DNA from: Burkholderiales bacterium Ga0077543
Lineage (GTDB): Bacteria > Pseudomonadota > Gammaproteobacteria > Burkholderiales > Burkholderiaceae_C
Reading direction: 5' to 3'
DNA: 45,129 bases
Assembly: GCA_001464055.1 (NCBI GenBank)
Contig: LNET01000032.1
Coordinates: 1-45,129 of the forward strand
The notes under the pieces: model-generated
Databases searched by the model: none
Told to the model about the DNA's origin: nothing
The model's input: only the letters and a program-made list of their open reading frames with translations
Part shown: positions 24,228 through 33,227 of the stretch, one piece after another
Numbering within the stretch: the first letter of the stretch is position 1
Layout of the letters: every line of letters begins with the position of its first letter
Made by a program: the position numbers and the translations under genes

Positions 24228-25730
24228 ATGGCCTCTTCGATGAACAGCGAACACATTGCCCGACGCCTGGCTGCCGGCCAGCAGGGCTGGGCCGGCTACG
24301 TCGGCGCTGCGGTCATCTGTGGCGCCGCGGCCCTGCTGGCGGCGCCGCTGGAAGGCCTGCTGGACATCGCCAGCCTGGCGCTGTTGTTCATGCTGGCCGT
24401 GGTGCTGGCGGCGGCCCGCTTCGGGCGCGGGCCGGCCTTGCTGGCCGCCGGCCTGTCGGTGCTGCTGCTGAACCTGCTCTTCGTGCCGCCACAGCTGTCG
24501 CTGGCGGTGGCCGACGAGCGCTTCCTGTTCACCTTTGCGGTGATGCTGCTGGTGGGCCTGGTGGTCGGGCAGCTCACGGCCGGGCTGAAGGTGCAGGCGC
24601 AAGCAGCCAATGAACGTGAACAGAACATGCGCAGCCTGTACGAGATGTCACGCGAACTCGGCAGCGCGCTGGCCCCGCTGCAGGTGGCCGAGATCGCTGG
24701 GCGCTTCATCGCCGACCGGCTGAACGCCACGGCTGCGCTGCGCGTTTTCGGGCCCGACGACGTGTTGCGCAGCGTCGGCAGCGGCCTGCAGGCAACAGGG
24801 CAGCCCGACGGCCCCGCGCACCGGGTGCTGCCGCTGCAAGCCACGATGGCCGTGCGCGGTGAACTGGCGGTCAGACGCAGCGGCCCGGCGGACTGGTCGG
24901 CCGATGAACTGCGCCTGCTCAATACCTGCGCGACGCTGTTGGCCGGCACGCTGGAACGCATCCACTACATCGACGTGGCCCAGACCGCTGCTCTTCAGGT
25001 CGAAGGTGAACGCTTGCGCAACACGCTGCTCGCGGCGATATCGCACGACCTGCGCACACCGCTGGCCTCGCTGGTGGGGCTGGCCGAATCGCTGCAACTG
25101 ACGCGGCCCGGCCCGACGGCGCAGCAGGCCGAGATCGCGGTGGCGATGGCGGCGTCGGCACGGCGCATGTGTGCGCTGGCCAACAACCTGCTGGACATGG
25201 CGCGCCTGCAGTCGGGAACGGTGCGGCTGGACCGGCAATGGCAGCCGCTGGAAGAAGTGGTGGGCACGGCGCTGGCGGCGACCGCCGGACTGCTGACCCG
25301 GCATCCGGTGCAGGTCCAGCTGGCCGAGGAACTGCCGTGGGTCCATGTGGACGCGGTACTGCTGGAACGTGTGCTGGTGAACCTGCTGGAGAACGCGGTG
25401 AAGTACACGCCTGCCGGCACGGCCATCGACATCACCGGCTCGGCACTGGCGGCTCAAGTGGAACTGTCGGTGCGCGACCATGGTCCGGGCCTGCCAGCCG
25501 GGCGCGAGGACCAGCTGTTCCAGAAGTTCGAACGCGGTGAACGAGAAGGCGCCACGCCTGGCGTCGGGCTGGGCCTGGCCCTGTGCCGGGCCATCGTCGA
25601 AGCCCACGGCGGCAGCATCCATGCCGAGCCCGTGCCGTCAGGCGGCGCCCGCTTCGTGCTGCGGCTGCCCCGTGGCGCGCCACCGCCGGCACCGCCTGCC
25701 GAAGAACCGACCGAGGTTCAGGTGGCATGA
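24228..25730 (+). CDS. KdpD-like sensor histidine kinase lacking the N-terminal KdpD domain
   Basis: The 500-residue protein corresponds to the C-terminal half of KdpD. Four closely packed membrane helices (DUF4118, about 22-112) with FGRGPALLAAGLSVLLLN are followed by a short helix linker, a GAF-like domain (about 140-240), HisKA with His273 (AAISHDLRTPLASL) and HATPase with LLENAVKYTP, DHGPGLP and GVGLGLALCRAIV. The usual ~400-residue KdpD/UspA sensor region is absent. TAGAGT lies only seven bases before the ATG and no Shine-Dalgarno is seen, so the message may be leaderless. It overlaps the response-regulator gene by ATGA. Confidence 0.9.
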   Translation: MASSMNSEHIARRLAAGQQGWAGYVGAAVICGAAALLAAPLEGLLDIASLALLFMLAVVLAAARFGRGPALLAAGLSVLLLNLLFVPPQLSLAVADERFLFTFAVMLLVGLVVGQLTAGLKVQAQAANEREQNMRSLYEMSRELGSALAPLQVAEIAGRFIADRLNATAALRVFGPDDVLRSVGSGLQATGQPDGPAHRVLPLQATMAVRGELAVRRSGPADWSADELRLLNTCATLLAGTLERIHYIDVAQTAALQVEGERLRNTLLAAISHDLRTPLASLVGLAESLQLTRPGPTAQQAEIAVAMAASARRMCALANNLLDMARLQSGTVRLDRQWQPLEEVVGTALAATAGLLTRHPVQVQLAEELPWVHVDAVLLERVLVNLLENAVKYTPAGTAIDITGSALAAQVELSVRDHGPGLPAGREDQLFQKFERGEREGATPGVGLGLALCRAIVEAHGGSIHAEPVPSGGARFVLRLPRGAPPPAPPAEEPTEVQVA

Positions 25731-26452
25731 ATCCAGCCGCAGACGCCACGGCAGAGCTGGCCGTCTCGCGCGTGCTGGTCATCGAGGACGAGACCGACAT
25801 TCGCCGCTTCGTGCGCGTGGCACTGGAATCGGAAGGGCACGACGTGACCGAGGCCGCCACCCTGCAGCGCGGCCTGATCGAAGCCGGCAGCCGCCGGCCT
25901 GATCTGGTGGTGCTGGACCTGGGCCTGCCCGACGGCGATGGCGCGGACTTCATCCGCGAGTTCCGCAGCTGGTCGACGGCACCGGTGCTGGTGTTGTCGG
26001 CTCGCGCTGGCGAAGCGGACAAGATCCGTGCGCTGGACGCCGGCGCCGACGACTATCTCGTCAAGCCCTTTGGTTCGGGCGAATTGCTGGCCCGTACCCG
26101 CGCCCACCTGCGGCGCCGGCTGCACCACGCCAACAGCGAAGAGGCCCACTTCAGCTTCGGCGATATCCGTATCGACCGGGCACGACGCCGGGTGCTGCGC
26201 GGCGACACGACGCTGCATCTGACACCGATCGAATACCGGCTGCTGCTGCTGCTGACGGCCAGCCCCGACCGTGTGCTCACCCACCATTTTCTGCTGCGCG
26301 AACTGTGGGGGCCGAACCACGCCGGCGACGCCCACTACGTGCGCGTGCACATGGGCAACCTTCGCAAGAAGATCGAAACCGACGCCTCTCGGCCCCGCTG
26401 GCTGCTGACCGAAAGCGGGGTCGGTTACCGGTTCTCTGGCACTTCAGGCTGA
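25727..26452 (+). CDS. KdpE-like OmpR-family response regulator
   Basis: The 241-residue regulator has a receiver domain with acidic pocket residues near VLVIEDETD, phosphoacceptor Asp64 (VVLDLGLPDGDG), a Ser near VLVLSAR and the Lys in DDYLVKPF. A C-terminal winged helix (HLTPIEYRLLLLL; VRVHMGNLRKKIE; GVGYRF) follows. It is the closest in style to KdpE. The ATG overlaps the kinase TGA stop. No kdpFABC genes are in the window; the divergent Ktr-type transporter is the likely target. The last 28 bases overlap the convergent patatin gene. Confidence 0.92.
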   Translation: MNPAADATAELAVSRVLVIEDETDIRRFVRVALESEGHDVTEAATLQRGLIEAGSRRPDLVVLDLGLPDGDGADFIREFRSWSTAPVLVLSARAGEADKIRALDAGADDYLVKPFGSGELLARTRAHLRRRLHHANSEEAHFSFGDIRIDRARRRVLRGDTTLHLTPIEYRLLLLLTASPDRVLTHHFLLRELWGPNHAGDAHYVRVHMGNLRKKIETDASRPRWLLTESGVGYRFSGTSG

Positions 26453-28281
26453 CCCGCCACCGGCTGGCAGCCCAGGCGCTGCGCCACCTCGGGCTGGGCC
26501 AGCACTTCGCGCGCGTAGTCCGCCCCCTGGCGCACCACGCTGTCGAAGCGCTTCCACTGCAGCAGACCCACCTTGAACAGGGGCGGATTCAGGTAGACGT
26601 CGGTCAAGCGCCGGGCCTCGTCCTGGCGCGACACGCTGTACAGGATGGTGGAGTTCAACAGCAGGGTCGGCAGGGAAGGCAGGCGGTAGCGGCGCGCACG
26701 GCGCGGCCGCAGGCGGTCGCGCAGCAGCGCCCAGGAACCGGGCATCTCGTCCAGGCGCACGCGGCGTGGCTGGCGCTGCCCCAGGTCGACACCAACCACG
26801 CAGCCGATGCCGCGCCTGGCCTTCATCACGTCGACAGGAAAGTTGTTGAAGGTGCCGCCGTCGCACAGCAGGCTGCCCTTCAGCAGCACCGGCGGCAGAG
26901 CGCCCGGAATGGCAGCGCTGGCCAGCAGCAAGGTCTGCAAGGGGCCGCGCGTCATCACCTCTTCGCGCGCCAGCGAATAGTTGGTGGCGATGCCGAAGAA
27001 GTTCTTCCACAGGTCTTCGGCATGGGGATCGAAACCCACCATGTCGTGCAGGGCGCGCTGCGTCAGCGCCTTGATCCGCCCCCCACGGATGAGCGAAATC
27101 AGCGGCACCGGGTTGAAGTCGCCCGTGGGATTGGCTCTGAAGGCCTGGCGCGCGATGTCCAGGGTCTTCGGCAAGGGTTGATCGGCGGCGGCCATCGCGG
27201 CCATGATGGCGCCGATGCTGGTGCCGCCGACGCAGTCGATCTCGACACCCTGCTCCTGCAGCGCCTGCAGCACACCCAGGTGGGCGAAGCCGCGGGCCCC
27301 GCCACCAGACAGCACCAGCCCCACCGCCGTGCGGCTGATCAGCCGCGCCAGCCGTGCCAGGTCGCGCGCCTCGCCGGCACGCAGATGCACGTGGTCGGCC
27401 ACGGGCCGGCGGTCCAGCCAGGCTGCAGTGCCGCGCGGGCTGCGCGTTTGCGGCGGGTGCACCAGCACCAGCACCTCGGCCACCTGGCTGTGCAAAGGCC
27501 GCGGCGTCACGCCCTCGTGCTCGACGGCATGCACCAGCGGGGGCTGCGTCGCATCGGCCAGGAGCAGCAGTTCGTCGCTGTGGCGGCGGCACAGCTGCGT
27601 CCACGCGCCGGGCGCTGAATCGGCCACCAGCAGCACGAAGTCGTGCTCGGATTCCAGGGCGTCCAGGGCCAGCGCAAAGGCACCCGAACCTTCGTCGCCA
27701 GCCGCCAGCAGGCTGCGGTCGGCCTGGCAGACGCGGCCGTGCCGGCCGAGCTGTGCAGCCAGTTCGGTGGCGAAACCGGGCAGGTCGAAACCGTCGGTCA
27801 CGGCCATCAGGCCGATGGTCACGGGCGCGGCCTGGCGCGCAGGCTGGTGCTCGGTCTTCAGGCGCTGGATGATCTGCCGCGTCAGCGCCAGCGACACCTG
27901 AGCGCTGGCCTCGAGCAACTGGTTGAAGTGCGACTTGTCCAGCCGCACCAGCACCGAGTCGCGCACCGCCACCACGGTGGCCGAACGCGGCTCGTCGGTG
28001 TACAGGCTCATCTCGCCCACCACCTGGCCGCGGCCCATCTCGCGCAGCATGCGCTGGCTGCCGCCGTCCTGCAGCGCCAGGGCGCGCAGGCGCCCGCTGA
28101 CGATCAGGTACATCGCGTCCCCGGGCTCGCCCTGCGTGACCAGGGTCTCGCCACCGGGCAGTTCCACCCAGCTCAGGTGAGTTCGCAGCAGTTCCAGCGT
28201 GGAGGCCGACAGCGGGCCGAAATAGCCCTGCAGAAGCTGGGTGAGCAGCGCTTCGCTGGCGAGGTTTGCAGAGGACGGCAT
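26425..28281 (-). CDS. Patatin-like phospholipase with cyclic-nucleotide-binding domain (NTE family)
   Basis: The 618-residue protein resembles neuropathy-target-esterase-like lysophospholipases. A CAP_ED cyclic-nucleotide-type domain (about 18-135, GDAMYLIVSGRLRAL; GEMSLYTDEPRSATVVA) comes first. A MinD/CbiA-like middle segment (about 153-300) follows, then the patatin domain with oxyanion loop SGGGARGFAHLGVL (325-338), nucleophile Ser355 (GGTSIGAI) and dyad Asp474 (LLCDGGTFNNFP). It probably hydrolyses lysophospholipids at the inner membrane. The start at 28281 fits the family; a longer frame to 28542 crosses into the divergent transporter gene. The 3' end overlaps the kdpE-like gene by 28 bases. 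Confidence 0.9.
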   Translation of the reverse strand: MPSSANLASEALLTQLLQGYFGPLSASTLELLRTHLSWVELPGGETLVTQGEPGDAMYLIVSGRLRALALQDGGSQRMLREMGRGQVVGEMSLYTDEPRSATVVAVRDSVLVRLDKSHFNQLLEASAQVSLALTRQIIQRLKTEHQPARQAAPVTIGLMAVTDGFDLPGFATELAAQLGRHGRVCQADRSLLAAGDEGSGAFALALDALESEHDFVLLVADSAPGAWTQLCRRHSDELLLLADATQPPLVHAVEHEGVTPRPLHSQVAEVLVLVHPPQTRSPRGTAAWLDRRPVADHVHLRAGEARDLARLARLISRTAVGLVLSGGGARGFAHLGVLQALQEQGVEIDCVGGTSIGAIMAAMAAADQPLPKTLDIARQAFRANPTGDFNPVPLISLIRGGRIKALTQRALHDMVGFDPHAEDLWKNFFGIATNYSLAREEVMTRGPLQTLLLASAAIPGALPPVLLKGSLLCDGGTFNNFPVDVMKARRGIGCVVGVDLGQRQPRRVRLDEMPGSWALLRDRLRPRRARRYRLPSLPTLLLNSTILYSVSRQDEARRLTDVYLNPPLFKVGLLQWKRFDSVVRQGADYAREVLAQPEVAQRLGCQPVAGQPEVPENR

Positions 28282-28459
28282 GGCTGCAACTGTAAGGTGC
28301 GGCGCAGCCCGCCCGGGCCCACGGCAGCAGCCCCGTGACGGCAGCCTGGCGGGCATGAGCACAATCCCCCCATGCTGCATCTGCCGGCCCCGTTGAGCGA
28401 CCCCCACCTCTGCGCCCGGGCCCTTCGGCTGGGGCTCCTGAAAACAAGGTTCACACACG

Positions 28460-29761
28460 ATGGCCATCTTTGACCCGCAAGCCCTGAACCCCGGCGTGCG
28501 CCGCCGCGAAGTGCTGGGCTGGGCGATGTACGACTTCGCCAACAGCGGCTACACCACCGTGGTGCTGACGGCGGTGTTCAACGCCTACTTCGTGGGGGTG
28601 GTGGCCGACGGCGCCAGCTGGGGCACGCTGGCCTGGACGCTGACGCTGGCGCTGAGCAACGTGCTGGTGATGCTGGCCACGCCTTTGCTGGGCGCCTGGG
28701 CCGACGCGCACGCGGCGAAGAAGCGGCTGCTGGTGTTCAGCACCCTGGGCTGCGTCGCAGCCACCTGCGCCCTGGCCGGCGTGGGCCGGGGCGACCTGGC
28801 GCTGGCGGTGGCCGCCATCGTCGTGTCGAACTTCTTCTACGCGCTGGGTGAACAGCTCACGGCCGCCTTCCTGCCCGAACTGGCGCGGCGCGAGGCCCTG
28901 GGCCGGGTGTCGGGCTGGGGCTGGAGCCTGGGCTATTTCGGCGGCATGCTCACCCTGGGCCTGAGCCTGGGCTATGTGCTCTGGGCCCAGGGCCAGGGCC
29001 TGCCGGCCACGCACTTCGTGCCGGTGTCCATGCTGATCACTGCCGTCGTCTATGCGCTGGCCTCGCTGGCCACCTTTGCGCTGCTGAAGGAACGCGCCAG
29101 GCCGCAGCCCGAGGCCCGCGTTCGCGGCGCCACGGCCGAGGCCTGGTCGCGGCTGCGGCGCACCTGGAAAGAAGCTGCACGCTACCGCGACTTCCGCTGG
29201 CTGCTGGCCTGCGCCGCGGCCTACCAGGCGGGCATCTCGGTCGTCATCGCACTGGCCGCCATCTACGCGGCCGAAGTGCTGGGCTTCCAGCAGACGCAGA
29301 CGATGGCGCTGATCTTCCTGGTCAACATCGCGGCCGCGGCCGGCGCCTTCGCCTTCGGCTACTGGCAGGACCGCATCGGCCACCGCCGGGCGCTGGCCTT
29401 CACGCTGTGGGGCTGGGTCGGCATGACGGTCCTGGCCGTGATGGCCACCACACCCGGGCCGTTCTGGGCCGCGGCGGTGCTGGCCGGGCTGTGCATGGGC
29501 TCCAGCCAGAGCGCCGGGCGGGCGCTGGCCGGCTTGTTCGCGCCGCCCGCGCGGCTGGCCGAGTTCTATGGGCTGTGGACCTTCGCCACCCGGCTGTCGG
29601 CCATCGTCGGCCCGGTGACCTACGGCCTGGTCACCTGGGCTACCAGCGGCAACCACCGGCTGGCCATCGGTGCGACCGGGCTGTTGTTCCTGCTGGGGCT
29701 GGCGCTGCTGACGAAGGTGGATGTGGCGCGCGGCCAGGCCGCGGCGCAGGCTTCCACCTGA
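28460..29761 (+). CDS. MFS transporter, UMF1 family
   Basis: The 433-residue membrane protein has 12 predicted helices and the UMF1/Atg22-like start (VLGWAMYDFANSGYTTVVLT). Other family segments are PLLGAWADAHAAKKRLL, GRVSGWGWSLGYFGGML, FGYWQDRIGHRRAL and GSSQSAGRALAGLFAPPARLAEFYGL. Substrates of bacterial members are poorly known; amino acids have been proposed for eukaryotic relatives. It diverges from the patatin gene and converges with the PEP-CTERM gene, so it is probably transcribed alone. Confidence 0.88.
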   Translation: MAIFDPQALNPGVRRREVLGWAMYDFANSGYTTVVLTAVFNAYFVGVVADGASWGTLAWTLTLALSNVLVMLATPLLGAWADAHAAKKRLLVFSTLGCVAATCALAGVGRGDLALAVAAIVVSNFFYALGEQLTAAFLPELARREALGRVSGWGWSLGYFGGMLTLGLSLGYVLWAQGQGLPATHFVPVSMLITAVVYALASLATFALLKERARPQPEARVRGATAEAWSRLRRTWKEAARYRDFRWLLACAAAYQAGISVVIALAAIYAAEVLGFQQTQTMALIFLVNIAAAAGAFAFGYWQDRIGHRRALAFTLWGWVGMTVLAVMATTPGPFWAAAVLAGLCMGSSQSAGRALAGLFAPPARLAEFYGLWTFATRLSAIVGPVTYGLVTWATSGNHRLAIGATGLLFLLGLALLTKVDVARGQAAAQAST

Positions 29762-29770
29762 ACGGACGCC

Positions 29771-30313
29771 TCAGCGCCTGCGCAGCAGCGGCAGCAGCCC
29801 GCCGGCCAGGGCCATCAGCAGCCAGGTGGCGGGCTCGGGCACCACGCTGACGCTGGCATTGGCCAGGTTCACGTTGACCACCTCGCCCAGCGCATTGGCA
29901 AAGGGCTGGTCGGGGAACAGCGACATCGTGATGCTGGTGCTGCCGGCCTGCACGGCCTTGAAGTTCAGCGTGGCGATCGGGAAGCTGCCGGTGTTGCCGA
30001 CGAAGCTGGCGAAGAACATGCCGGTCAAGCTGCCCGCGGCCTGGTTGAGCTGACCCAGGTTGCGGGCGAACTCCCAGGTCGCGGCGTCGACCACGCCGCT
30101 GTCGAAGGCCAGCACGTTCGGGTCCCACTGGAGGCTGAGGCCGCCACCGAGCATCAGGTCGGTGAAGCTCTGGCCGCGCAGCTGCAGCTGGACCGCAGCG
30201 CCGATGTCCAGGGTGCTGACGGCGGGGCTCAGCACGACGTCGTTGGCAGCACCGGCCTGGCTGGCCAGGCAGACCAGGCCCAGGGCCGCGATGGTGGATG
30301 AAACTCGTTGCAT
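29771..30313 (-). CDS. PEP-CTERM protein with cohesin-like domain
   Basis: The 180-residue secreted protein has a signal peptide (1-22, ending QAGAA), one beta-rich domain (about 24-155) and a PEP-CTERM tail: VPEPATWLLMALAGG (158-172), hydrophobic to LLPL and closing with RRR. The domain reads like a type I cohesin: an extracellular start (IGAAVQLQLRG), then LSLQWDPNVLAFDSG, and later FPIATLNFKAVQAGSTSITM. The tail should target it to an exosortase system, not present in the window. The gene lies 80 bases downstream of the dockerin-bearing protease gene on the same strand, which makes a cohesin-dockerin partnership likely. The cohesin call is by pattern only. The ATG at 30313 is preferred to 30358. 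Confidence 0.8.
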   Translation of the reverse strand: MQRVSSTIAALGLVCLASQAGAANDVVLSPAVSTLDIGAAVQLQLRGQSFTDLMLGGGLSLQWDPNVLAFDSGVVDAATWEFARNLGQLNQAAGSLTGMFFASFVGNTGSFPIATLNFKAVQAGSTSITMSLFPDQPFANALGEVVNVNLANASVSVVPEPATWLLMALAGGLLPLLRRR

Positions 30314-30393
30314 GGAAGGGTCCTCGTGTCGATGAAACAGGTTGAGCAAGCAGGTCACGGAAGGGCTGCGGGCTGCAGCAGGTCGCCCAGGCC

Positions 30394-32967
30394 TCAGCGC
30401 CAGGCCGAGGGCCCGGGCGCCAGGCCGAAGCGGCCGCGGATCAGGGCCAGGTCCAGGGCATTGACGTTGCCGTCGCCGTTCAGGTCGGCCAGGCCCGGGT
30501 TACCGGTGCCGAAGGCGGCGCGCACCAGGGCCAGGTCGATGCCGTTGACGAACCCGTCGTTGTTGGGGTCGCCGTCGCAGGCGTCGCCGTAGCCGTCGCC
30601 GTCGCTGTCGCGTTGCGTGGGGTTGGCGCTGGCGAGGCAGTTGTCGCGGCTGTCGGGCACGCCGTCGTTGTCGGTGTCGGTCTCGATGTTGGAGGCCTGG
30701 ACCACATTGCCGTCTTGCGACTGCACGCGCACGATGAAGCGGCCGGAAAAGCCGTTCAAGGGGATGCGCGCGAGCCCGCTCTCGTCGACCAGGGCGCGGC
30801 CGATGAGGCGCCCTGTGAGAGGATCGATCACGCTGGCCGTCACCATCTCGGGCTCGGTGCACTCGGGGCACGGCTGGCGCGCCACGCTCACCTGCAGCGT
30901 CCCACCCACCTGCTGCAGCGCCGGCAGTAGAAAGCGCAAGCTTGCCGAGGTGCGCAGCTTCACCGTGGGGTCGCCCAGCAGGTTGTAGAGGTTCAGCTGC
31001 TGGCGCAGCCCGTTCATCGGCACGGCGGCGCCGTTGTCGCTGGGGTGCAGGTTGGGTGTCAGCCCGGCGTTCACCGCGGCGATGTAGGCACGGCCATGGT
31101 TCATCACGTCGCCCAGCCGTCGCACCGCCGTGCCGGTGCCGAAGCCCGGCGCCAGCCCCGGGAAGATGGCATCGAACAGGCCGATGGCGAGGTGGCCGTT
31201 GCTGGTGGTGGCACTGTCCCGGGTGTCGGCGATGACGGCCAGGGCGCCGTCGGCCTTGCGCAGGAAGGCTTCGCTGAAGTAGACGGCCGAAGGGCTCGGG
31301 CCGTAGCCGCTGCCCAGGATGTTGGCCGGCAGGTCGACGGTTTCGTTGTCGAAGATGCCGCTGGCGCAGTTGATGTTGAAAACCACCGGGAACTGGTTGT
31401 TCTTCACCGAGATCTGGCTGAGCGAGCTGGTCGTGAACTCCGGGTCGCCCCAGCCGTGCCAGAAGCCGTGGTCGCGGTGGTAGAGCAAGGTGGTGCCCTG
31501 GTTGACCGCGTCGACGACGTCCTGTTCGTTGCCGTCCCAGGCAAAGCCGGGCCGGCGCAAGGCCGCCGGCACGGGCAGGCCGCTGCGATAGGTGGTGGGG
31601 TTGGCGCTGGGCTCGGTGGTGTAGATGCGGCGCACCGAGAAGCCTTGGCTCACCGCGTGGTTGCGGATCTGCTCGCTGACCTCGACGAACCAGCGGTCGT
31701 CGCGCGTGCCGAAGCTCTCGAAGTAGCTGGCGAAGGTGAGCCGGCTGTAGAAGTCCTGCCCGACCGCGAGATTGACCGGCGGTTGCAGCTCGTACGCGAT
31801 GATCTTGTTGACGACGGTGGCGGCCTGGGCCTGGGTGTCGACCGGAATGCGCCCGATGCCGAGCAGCGGCACCGTGGTGGCACCGGCCCCCGGGGCGAAC
31901 TGGCCGTACCAGATGTCGCTGGCATTGCGCGCCATGTTCCAGGAGTTCGGCTCGTCGTAATGGGTGGGGATGTGTTCGGCATCGCCCAGCAGCAGCAGCC
32001 ACTTGGGCTTGACGGCGTGGGCGCCGTAGTAGCTGCTCAGCCAGTTGCGCAGTTGCACCGCGGTGATGGCGGCGTTCGGGTTGCCGGTGATCTGGCTGGT
32101 CGTCACCACATGGGTGGTGATGCCCATCTGCTGGCGGTGCTTCTGCAGCTTCTGGGCTTCGGGCAGCAGGCTCGGCGGCGTGACGATCAGGAAGCGCGCG
32201 CCATTGGCATTGGCCGAGGCCAGGGGCGCGCAGAGGCGGTCGATGACCGCGGGGTTGACGACATAGCGCAGCGGCGCTGGCGCCTGGCGTTCGTAAACCC
32301 GGTCGATCGCGTCGAAGGCCTGTCCAGCCTGCGCGCCGGCCAGATGGTCGATGCGGAAGCAGCCGTTGCCGGCGTGCTGCACGGTGATCAGGTAGCTGTC
32401 GTACCAGCTGAGCTGGCCGCTGGCGGGCTCGTAGCCATAGGGCGTGAAACGGAAGTTGTCGACGCTGGCGTCGCCACGGAACACCGGCTGCCGGTCCACC
32501 GCCCCGCCAGGCCCGGCCGCACCGCCGCGGTAGGCCACGGGGTCGAAGCTGAAGGGCGGCAGCTCGCGCCGCTCGGCATTGGCCGTCTCGGGCTGCTGCA
32601 CGGGGTAGATGGCGGCCATCTGGGTGCGCACGCTGCCCTCGGGGCGCACCGTCACGCTGGCGTCGCCCGTCAACTGCAGCGGCAAGGCCAGCGGAAAACC
32701 CGCCAACGGCAGCTCGGGCTTTTGCCAGTCGTCGACCCCGTTGCGCAGCATGTTCGCGCCGTCTCCCGTGAAGCGGAAGAAGCGCCCCGCGGGCGTGTCC
32801 ACCGGCACCAGGCGCGGTGCAGGCACGCGCATGCGCAGCACCGTCTGGCGCTCGCCCTGCTCGAGCACATCCACGGTGACGGCGGCGCGAGCGGCCAGCG
32901 GGGTGGCCAGGGCCACCAGGGTGGGGGCGGCCAGGGCCAGGGCATGAAGAACGGGGAGGGATCTCAT
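30394..32967 (-). CDS. Secreted gingipain-type (C25) cysteine protease with TSP3 repeats and dockerin
   Basis: The 857-residue protein has a signal peptide (1-28), an N-terminal propeptide-like beta region (about 30-230), and a C25 catalytic region (about 235-670). His500 ([18 protein letters not shown]) and Cys534 ([14 protein letters not shown]) form the expected dyad; [12 protein letters not shown] closes the domain as in gingipains. An Ig-like segment (about 675-760) follows, then acidic thrombospondin type 3 repeats (763-799) and a type I dockerin made of two calcium loops with helices, [19 protein letters not shown] and [25 protein letters not shown] sits seven bases before the ATG. The start overlaps the stop of a mini-ORF (ATGA). 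No type 9 secretion tail is present; export is presumably Sec plus an unknown outer-membrane step. Confidence 0.88.
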   Translation of the reverse strand: MRSLPVLHALALAAPTLVALATPLAARAAVTVDVLEQGERQTVLRMRVPAPRLVPVDTPAGRFFRFTGDGANMLRNGVDDWQKPELPLAGFPLALPLQLTGDASVTVRPEGSVRTQMAAIYPVQQPETANAERRELPPFSFDPVAYRGGAAGPGGAVDRQPVFRGDASVDNFRFTPYGYEPASGQLSWYDSYLITVQHAGNGCFRIDHLAGAQAGQAFDAIDRVYERQAPAPLRYVVNPAVIDRLCAPLASANANGARFLIVTPPSLLPEAQKLQKHRQQMGITTHVVTTSQITGNPNAAITAVQLRNWLSSYYGAHAVKPKWLLLLGDAEHIPTHYDEPNSWNMARNASDIWYGQFAPGAGATTVPLLGIGRIPVDTQAQAATVVNKIIAYELQPPVNLAVGQDFYSRLTFASYFESFGTRDDRWFVEVSEQIRNHAVSQGFSVRRIYTTEPSANPTTYRSGLPVPAALRRPGFAWDGNEQDVVDAVNQGTTLLYHRDHGFWHGWGDPEFTTSSLSQISVKNNQFPVVFNINCASGIFDNETVDLPANILGSGYGPSPSAVYFSEAFLRKADGALAVIADTRDSATTSNGHLAIGLFDAIFPGLAPGFGTGTAVRRLGDVMNHGRAYIAAVNAGLTPNLHPSDNGAAVPMNGLRQQLNLYNLLGDPTVKLRTSASLRFLLPALQQVGGTLQVSVARQPCPECTEPEMVTASVIDPLTGRLIGRALVDESGLARIPLNGFSGRFIVRVQSQDGNVVQASNIETDTDNDGVPDSRDNCLASANPTQRDSDGDGYGDACDGDPNNDGFVNGIDLALVRAAFGTGNPGLADLNGDGNVNALDLALIRGRFGLAPGPSAWR

Positions 32968-33068
32968 GGAGTGTCTCCTTGTGTTGATGCAAAGCGGCGA
33001 AGCGAACGCGCCGGCAGGGCCGACAGTGCGCCGGGCGCACCGGCAGCGATGAATCGAACGACCGCCAT
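32964..33068 (-). CDS. 34-residue mini-ORF coupled to the protease gene
   Basis: An ATG at 33068 with GGGAG seven bases upstream opens a 34-residue frame ([20 protein letters not shown], then an Arg-rich end [14 protein letters not shown]). Its TGA overlaps the protease ATG as ATGA. The good ribosome site and the overlap suggest translated leader and translational coupling. No family is recognised. Chance is possible in a GC-rich genome. Confidence 0.4.
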   Translation of the reverse strand: MAVVRFIAAGAPGALSALPARSLRRFASTQGDTP

Positions 33069-33129
33069 CTGCGGGCTCCCTCTGGAGTGGTTGTGACGAA
33101 TCCACTCTAGAAGTCGGGAGCCGAGGTCG

Positions 33130-33147
33130 GACCAACGGAAGACCAAC
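33130..33147. promoter_or_regulatory. SARP-like heptamer direct repeat upstream of the protease operon
   Basis: GACCAAC is at 33130-33136 and 33141-33147 (GTTGGTC twice on the transcribed strand), 4 bases apart, an 11-bp period. SARP activators bind heptamer direct repeats of this spacing. A TAGAGT -10-like box lies about 20 bases downstream. The site is between the protease operon and the SARP/BTAD-like gene. Confidence 0.45.
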
Positions 33148-33227
33148 CGAACGCAATGCGACAGGACGGGAAGTTAGGGGGGCGGCCGCGTCACCGCGGC
33201 CGGGCGGGTGCTGCCGCCGGGCGCGGC

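Noticed and set aside
26453..28447. Second large minus-strand frame over the patatin gene
   Set aside because: It is a +1 shadow in a GC-rich gene, Arg/Ala/Gly-rich and without motifs, while the other frame carries all CAP_ED and patatin residues.
31045..33096. 683-residue plus-strand open frame
   Set aside because: It is antisense to the C25 protease, whose motifs, signal peptide and ribosome site clearly define the coding strand.
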